From Chitinophaga pinensis (GTDB lineage Bacteria; Bacteroidota; Bacteroidia; Chitinophagales; Chitinophagaceae), in the NCBI GenBank assembly GCA_945878115.1, contig CAMDVD010000018.1:1-55981 (forward strand): DNA of 55,981 bases, in the 5' to 3' direction. The position numbers were made by a program, and so were the translations under genes. How positions within the stretch are numbered: the stretch's first letter is position 1; the number at the start of each line of letters is the position of its first letter. Below, one piece after another: positions 52,266 through 55,981 of this stretch. A model generated the notes under the pieces. That model did no database searches and was not told where the DNA came from. It worked only from the letters and a program-made list of their open reading frames with translations.

Positions 52266-52934
52266 TTAACTGATCCAGCCTAAATAAAAGGCAATAGGCA
52301 TCATCGCAAATGCAATACAAACTATTAAGCTGTACACAATGCCTGCAGTTTTGATCAGAGGATTATATTTAGGATTATTAATACCAATGGTTTGAAAGGC
52401 ACTAGAAAATCCATGAATCAAATGCCAACAAAGTGCTACAACACCAAGAACATAAACACCCACCACAATCGGGTTGCTAAATTCCTCTTTCATTTCTTCA
52501 AACAAATTATGAGGAGCATCGCCACTGTACAAAGCTATTTTAGTTCCAATAAAGAAATCTTTTAAATGAATAACCAAAAATAGGAGAAGTAAACTTCCCA
52601 AAATGCCCATGCTACGGCTATACCATTTGCTGGTTGCATTGCCGGCATTGACTGCATATTTTATCGGACGCTTACTATTATTAGCTAAGGTTAGCATTAT
52701 TCCTTGAATGATATGAGCGAAAAGCCCAACAAACAATCCTATTTCTAAAAAGCGTACAATCCAATTGTGGCTTAAAAAGTGAGCCACTGCATTATAGGTT
52801 TCTCCACTGTCATTTAAAAAAATGCAACTATTGGCGACTGAGTGTACAATCAAAAATAAGATTAAGAAGATACCTGTAAAAGCCATTACAAGTTTTTTGC
52901 CAATCGAAGAGGTAAAATATTCTTTCCAAGTCAT
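52266..52934 (-). CDS. sdhC: Succinate dehydrogenase cytochrome b subunit (single-subunit, type B)
   Basis: A 222-residue membrane anchor with five TM segments. Candidate haem-ligand histidines are in [28 protein letters not shown] and [11 protein letters not shown]. One larger SdhC without SdhD marks the type B diheme complex, which uses menaquinone. It is the first gene of the operon, with a clear promoter just upstream. Confidence 0.95.
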   Translation of the reverse strand: MTWKEYFTSSIGKKLVMAFTGIFLILFLIVHSVANSCIFLNDSGETYNAVAHFLSHNWIVRFLEIGLFVGLFAHIIQGIMLTLANNSKRPIKYAVNAGNATSKWYSRSMGILGSLLLLFLVIHLKDFFIGTKIALYSGDAPHNLFEEMKEEFSNPIVVGVYVLGVVALCWHLIHGFSSAFQTIGINNPKYNPLIKTAGIVYSLIVCIAFAMMPIAFYLGWIS

Positions 52935-52959
52935 GTTTAAAATAAAATTATAGTGGGCG

Positions 52960-52991
52960 CAAAGGTATTACAGCAAAATTGAAATAGCAAT
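52960..52991 (-). promoter_or_regulatory. sdhCAB promoter
   Basis: On the minus strand ATTG (52991-52988), a 20-base spacer and TACCTTTG (52967-52960) match the Bacteroidota -33/-7 pattern, 25 bases before the sdhC start. Confidence 0.7.
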
Positions 52992-53049
52992 ACTATTATG
53001 TTCGCCTCTTGTGAACCATTATCCATCCAAACATTCACCCAATAATCCA

Positions 53050-53976
53050 TTAATGAAGGTGTATCTCCATATTGAAGTCTATCGCTTCACCTTCTCTTTT
53101 TGCAGGTTTCCATTTTTTCATTTTTAAAATGGATAAAATAATGTCTTCTTTGCAGCTACAAGCTTGTATAGTAGGGAGTTCTACATTTTTTACTTTACCA
53201 TCTTTGGATAGGATAAATGTAATCAAAAGTTCGCCTTTGCCTAGCAAGTCAAACATACAGCTATTCTTTTTCTTCAAATAATAATATATCGATGTGGATG
53301 ATTTTGGATAGGTAAATGCTGGCGTGTATTTTATTTTCTTCCCATCTTCATCAAATTGCCATCCTTTTTTGCATCTATTATGCTTAAAAATTTCTTTCCG
53401 TTTAATCTTACCATTTTTATAATATTCAATTTGCTCACCTTCATGCTTTCCCAACACATAATTGGAACGCTTCTTGATCAAATCAGAATGGTAAAAATAA
53501 GTCATCCAACTTCCTGTTTTCTTTTGGTACAAATCCATACAGCCTTCCTCTTCTACTTGATGTGTAATAGAATCAAAAAATTGAACGCAATATTCATTAT
53601 GATTTTTGTACTGTCGCTTTTCTTTTAAGCAATTGGAACCTCGGTAATAATATTTCCATTCGCCAATGGCATAACCTTTTTCATATTTACCGCATTGAAT
53701 GATATGCCCCAAACTATCGTAATACACAGCATCACCGCTCATTACGCTCAAATTTGTACTTGCCACATGAGCGAACATACGTCGTTTTTGATTTTTGTAA
53801 AAGGAAGAGATTGTATAACTTGTATCATTTATTTTTTCAAATACAGTATAATAAAGTGCACTGTCTTTTAGACTCTTATTGCCTTGCGCATCAATGTAGA
53901 GTGTATCTTGTTGGGCTAAACATTGTTGTGCAATAAGTGAAATAAAAAGGGGAAAAGCAAAAAGCAAATTTTTCAT
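53050..53976 (-). CDS. Exported MORN-like protein with TonB-C-like end
   Basis: About 308 residues from ATG 53976 (MKNLLFAFPLFISLIAQQCL, signal peptide). The middle has MORN/YwqK-like repeats: GDAVYYDSLGHIIQCGKYEKG, then AIGEWKYYYRG, and GEQIEYYKNGKIKRKEIF. The last ~60 residues (LLITFILSKDGKVKNVEL, ILKMKKWKPAKREGEAIDF) resemble the TonB C-terminal fold found in many exported Bacteroidota proteins. Some relatives are annotated as YwqK-family antitoxins, but no toxin is adjacent and I do not support that role. The function is unknown. Confidence 0.8.
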   Translation of the reverse strand: MKNLLFAFPLFISLIAQQCLAQQDTLYIDAQGNKSLKDSALYYTVFEKINDTSYTISSFYKNQKRRMFAHVASTNLSVMSGDAVYYDSLGHIIQCGKYEKGYAIGEWKYYYRGSNCLKEKRQYKNHNEYCVQFFDSITHQVEEEGCMDLYQKKTGSWMTYFYHSDLIKKRSNYVLGKHEGEQIEYYKNGKIKRKEIFKHNRCKKGWQFDEDGKKIKYTPAFTYPKSSTSIYYYLKKKNSCMFDLLGKGELLITFILSKDGKVKNVELPTIQACSCKEDIILSILKMKKWKPAKREGEAIDFNMEIHLH

Positions 53977-54089
53977 CATAACGGGTTTAATTGAAGACAA
54001 ATATAAGTTCAATGCGTTCGAAAAAAAATTATTCTACCCATTGTGCATTTACTTCAACACGAAAATAGTTGAGTTCAGCATTTTTTATT

Positions 54090-54097
54090 TATTTTCG
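54090..54097 (+). promoter_or_regulatory. Putative -7 element of paaA
   Basis: TATTTTCG (TAnnTTCG type) lies 22 bases before ATG 54120. It excludes the longer frame from 54069, which would start upstream of transcription. Confidence 0.45.
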
Positions 54098-54119
54098 TGC
54101 AATCTTAAAATACATAACC

Positions 54120-55049
54120 ATGAATTCTCCGGAAACTCTATTTCAACAACGCGTAGATGCAGAAATAAAAATTGAAGCTCGAGATTGGATGCCTGATGAA
54201 TATAGAAAAACATTAATTCGGCAAATATCCCAACATGCACACAGTGAAATTGTTGGCATGTTGCCCGAAGGAAATTGGATAACACGTGCACCTAATTTGC
54301 GTCGAAAACTAATTTTAATATCTAAAGTGCAAGATGAAGCTGGACATGGTTTATACCTATATTCTGCTGCCGAAACTTTAGGTATTACGCGCGATCAACT
54401 TTTTGATCAATTGCATACTGGCAAAGCGAAATACTCTTCTATATTTAATTATCCAACTTTGACTTGGGCAGATATCGGTGCTATAGGTTGGTTGGTTGAT
54501 GGTGCAGCAATTATGAATCAAGTCATGTTGTGCCGCACATCTTACGGACCTTATGCACGTGCAATGGTGAAAATTTGTAAAGAAGAAAGTTTCCATCAAC
54601 GCCAAGGTTATGAATCATTATTGGCATTGAGTAAAGGTTCTGCTGCCCAACAAAAAATGTTACAAGAAGCAGTGAATCGCTGGTGGTGGCCTTCTATCAT
54701 GATGTTTGGTCCGTCGGATAGTGAAAGTACCAATTCAGAAAAAAGTATGTTATGGAAAATTAAACGACAATCGAATGATGATTTGCGACAACGATTTGTA
54801 GATGCAACGATTGACCAAGCACGAATATTGGGTGTCACACTTCCAGATGATAAATTAAAATGGAATGAAGAAAGAGGTCATTATGATTTTGGTGAAATTG
54901 ATTGGACTGAATTTTGGAATGTAGTGAAAGGCAATGGACCCTGTAATAAACAAAGATTAGAAGCACGTGTAAAAGCATGGAACGAAGGCGAATGGGTTCG
55001 TGAAGCTGCCATGGCTCATGCTGAAAAAAGAAAAAAGAAAGCAGCCTAA
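54120..55049 (+). CDS. paaA: 1,2-phenylacetyl-CoA epoxidase subunit A
   Basis: 309 residues from ATG 54120, the same length as E. coli PaaA and very similar along its whole length. The di-iron ligand regions are [20 protein letters not shown] and [15 protein letters not shown]. Other segments are [20 protein letters not shown] and [12 protein letters not shown]. PaaA is the catalytic subunit that epoxidises phenylacetyl-CoA with its partner PaaC and the reductase PaaE. None of paaB-E is in the window, and the next gene is a methyltransferase, so this copy looks orphan or split from its cluster. Confidence 0.94.
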   Translation: MNSPETLFQQRVDAEIKIEARDWMPDEYRKTLIRQISQHAHSEIVGMLPEGNWITRAPNLRRKLILISKVQDEAGHGLYLYSAAETLGITRDQLFDQLHTGKAKYSSIFNYPTLTWADIGAIGWLVDGAAIMNQVMLCRTSYGPYARAMVKICKEESFHQRQGYESLLALSKGSAAQQKMLQEAVNRWWWPSIMMFGPSDSESTNSEKSMLWKIKRQSNDDLRQRFVDATIDQARILGVTLPDDKLKWNEERGHYDFGEIDWTEFWNVVKGNGPCNKQRLEARVKAWNEGEWVREAAMAHAEKRKKKAA

Positions 55050-55059
55050 ATTTTTTAAA

Positions 55060-55878
55060 TTGGAAGGAAATACTGACAAGGATTATATTGCTAAAAATAG
55101 ACATGCCTGGAATGAAAAAACAAGCATTCATGTCGATTCAGAATTTTATCATCATGCTGATTTTTTAGAAGGTAAAACCTCCCTTAAAGAAATTGAATTG
55201 GCTTTGCTCGGCAATATTGCAGGCAAAAAAATATTGCATTTACAATGTCACTTCGGTCAAGATACCTTGTCGCTAGCTCGTATGGGTGCCGATGTTACGG
55301 GCGTTGACTTTTCAGACAAAGCAATTGCATTTGCACAAAAAACAAACGAAGAGTTAGGATTGAATGCTCAATTTATTTGTTGTGATATCTATTCATTGCC
55401 GCAACATTTGCAAAAACAATTTGATATCGTTTTTACCTCTTATGGTACTATAGGATGGTTACCGGATATAGATAAATGGGCTGCGGTAATTGCCCATTTT
55501 TTAAAACCAAAAGGGCAATTTGTTTTTGTAGAATTTCACCCAGTGGTTTGGATGTATGATAATCATTTCAAACATATTGCGTATAATTATTTCAATACTG
55601 AAGCTATTGTTGAAACAGAAAAGGGAACTTATGCGGATAAAGAAGCGAGCATTGAAATAGAAACGATTTCATGGAACCATAGTTTGAGTGAAGTAATAGG
55701 CAATCTCATGAAGCATCAATTACAGTTAATAGATTTTCAGGAATATGATTATTCACCTTATTCTTGCTTTCAGGATCTTGAAGAAATTTCGCCATCTCGT
55801 TTTGTCATCAAACATATTGGCAATAAATTACCGATGGTTTATTCTTTGGTGATGGAATCCTGTAGCGAGATTTTTTGA
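55060..55878 (+). CDS. Class I SAM-dependent methyltransferase
   Basis: About 272 residues. The SAM motif I is KILHLQCHFGQDTLSLARMG, followed by VTGVDFSDKAIAFA and VFTSYGTIGWLPD. Similar proteins in Bacteroidota start about ten residues before N-R-x-x-W-N, which fits TTG 55060, ten bases after the paaA stop; ATG starts at 55000 and 55018 would overlap paaA and add Lys-rich residues. The substrate is unknown. The stop codon lies inside the first of two hairpins. Confidence 0.85.
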   Translation: MEGNTDKDYIAKNRHAWNEKTSIHVDSEFYHHADFLEGKTSLKEIELALLGNIAGKKILHLQCHFGQDTLSLARMGADVTGVDFSDKAIAFAQKTNEELGLNAQFICCDIYSLPQHLQKQFDIVFTSYGTIGWLPDIDKWAAVIAHFLKPKGQFVFVEFHPVVWMYDNHFKHIAYNYFNTEAIVETEKGTYADKEASIEIETISWNHSLSEVIGNLMKHQLQLIDFQEYDYSPYSCFQDLEEISPSRFVIKHIGNKLPMVYSLVMESCSEIF

Positions 55879-55897
55879 AAAAAAATTTCTGCTACAG
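55860..55897. repeat. Hairpin 1 of a tandem pair
   Basis: CTGTAGC/GCTACAG 7-bp outer stem (55860-55866 and 55891-55897) around T-run, GA and A-run sequence. It overlaps the last six codons of the methyltransferase gene and may act as its terminator. Confidence 0.75.
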
Positions 55898-55902
55898 GGC
55901 AA

Positions 55903-55942
55903 CCACGTAGCGCATTTTTTGAAAAAAAATAATGCTACGTGG
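55903..55942. repeat. Hairpin 2 of a tandem pair
   Basis: CCACGTAGC/GCTACGTGG 9-bp outer stem (55903-55911 and 55934-55942) around the same ATTTTTTGAAAAAAAAT core as hairpin 1. The two units start about 45 bases apart and look like a duplicated element or paired terminators between convergent genes. Confidence 0.8.
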
Positions 55943-55981
55943 CTACCTATTCTTCAAATCTTCATAAATTAATTGCTGAAA
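55943..55981 (-). CDS. Possible 3' end of a minus-strand gene (truncated by the window)
   Basis: From the window edge the minus strand reads FQQLIYEDLKNR and then TAG (55945-55943). Twelve open codons of protein-like composition directly before a hairpin suggest the C-terminus of a gene entering the window. This is too short to identify. Confidence 0.3.
   Translation of the reverse strand, partial: FQQLIYEDLKNR

Noticed and set aside
53050-53976. Toxin-antitoxin antitoxin (YwqK annotation) call for the MORN-like protein
   Set aside because: It has a signal peptide and no adjacent toxin gene; the name only reflects MORN-like repeats.

Overview
The window is a 56 kb piece of a low-G+C chromosome from the phylum Bacteroidota, probably a Chitinophagales- or Sphingobacteriales-like lineage; I cannot place it more precisely. 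The support is consistent. There are type IX secretion (T9SS) cargo proteins and the T9SS gene porT directly after ubiE. Several families are typical of the phylum: DUF5606, DUF6580, DUF4271 beside hemD, DUF3127, DUF3857, and a fused MoaC-MoaB. Many genes are preceded by the Bacteroidota -7 element TAnnTTTG, or a TAnnTTCG variant, rather than by Shine-Dalgarno sequences.

Layout. 1-5025 is the 3' part of a giant secreted protein with 27 tandem ~51-residue repeats, two FN3 domains and a T9SS sorting tail. 5084-5700 has no gene. 5.7-14.8 kb holds gcvH, a DUF5606 gene, a DPP5-like S9 peptidase, two paralogous DUF3857/transglutaminase-like genes, a DUF6580 membrane protein, a sugar-phosphate isomerase and yraN. 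14.8-21.7 kb holds a kelch-type T9SS type B protein, kbl, a T9SS type A protein and a lipoprotein DPP III (M49). 21.7-30.1 kb holds moaCB, small unknowns, hemD, DUF4271, parC, rsmA and a D-2-hydroxyacid dehydrogenase. 30.2-36.6 kb holds a three-repeat secreted protein, secA, a damaged hicA with intact hicB, ubiE and porT. 36.7-41.9 kb holds a leucine-rich-repeat protein, dnaA, a 5'-nucleotidase split into two genes, and a DUF3127 gene. 41.9-48.3 kb holds an EamA transporter, pdxH, an unannotated 41-aa membrane microprotein, a beta-barrel protein, a Sua5/YrdC gene, an O-antigen ligase and a two-component system. 48.3-53 kb is the sdhCAB operon. 53-56 kb holds a MORN-like protein, an orphan paaA, a methyltransferase and paired hairpins.

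Most of this is ordinary core chromosome. The strongest candidate for something under-described is a 464-bp cassette between sdhA and sdhB: one four-helix-bundle (23S-IVP/S23-type) gene enclosed by 36-bp inverted repeats that match at 31 of 36 positions, one of them ending on the sdhA stop codon. Other signals worth following are all-or-none co-occurrence of an extra cysteine pair across the 27 repeats of the giant exoprotein, a frameshifted hicA behind a palindrome-overlapped promoter, a transglutaminase-fold gene that has lost its catalytic residues next to an intact paralogue, and several promoters placed so that translation would be leaderless or nearly so.

The genes fit a free-living, respiring bacterium with a strong secretion theme. 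SecA exports precursors across the inner membrane, PorT belongs to the T9SS, and at least three proteins carry T9SS tails. UbiE makes menaquinone, the electron carrier that SdhCAB reduces. No tRNA, rRNA, CRISPR array or transposase was seen.
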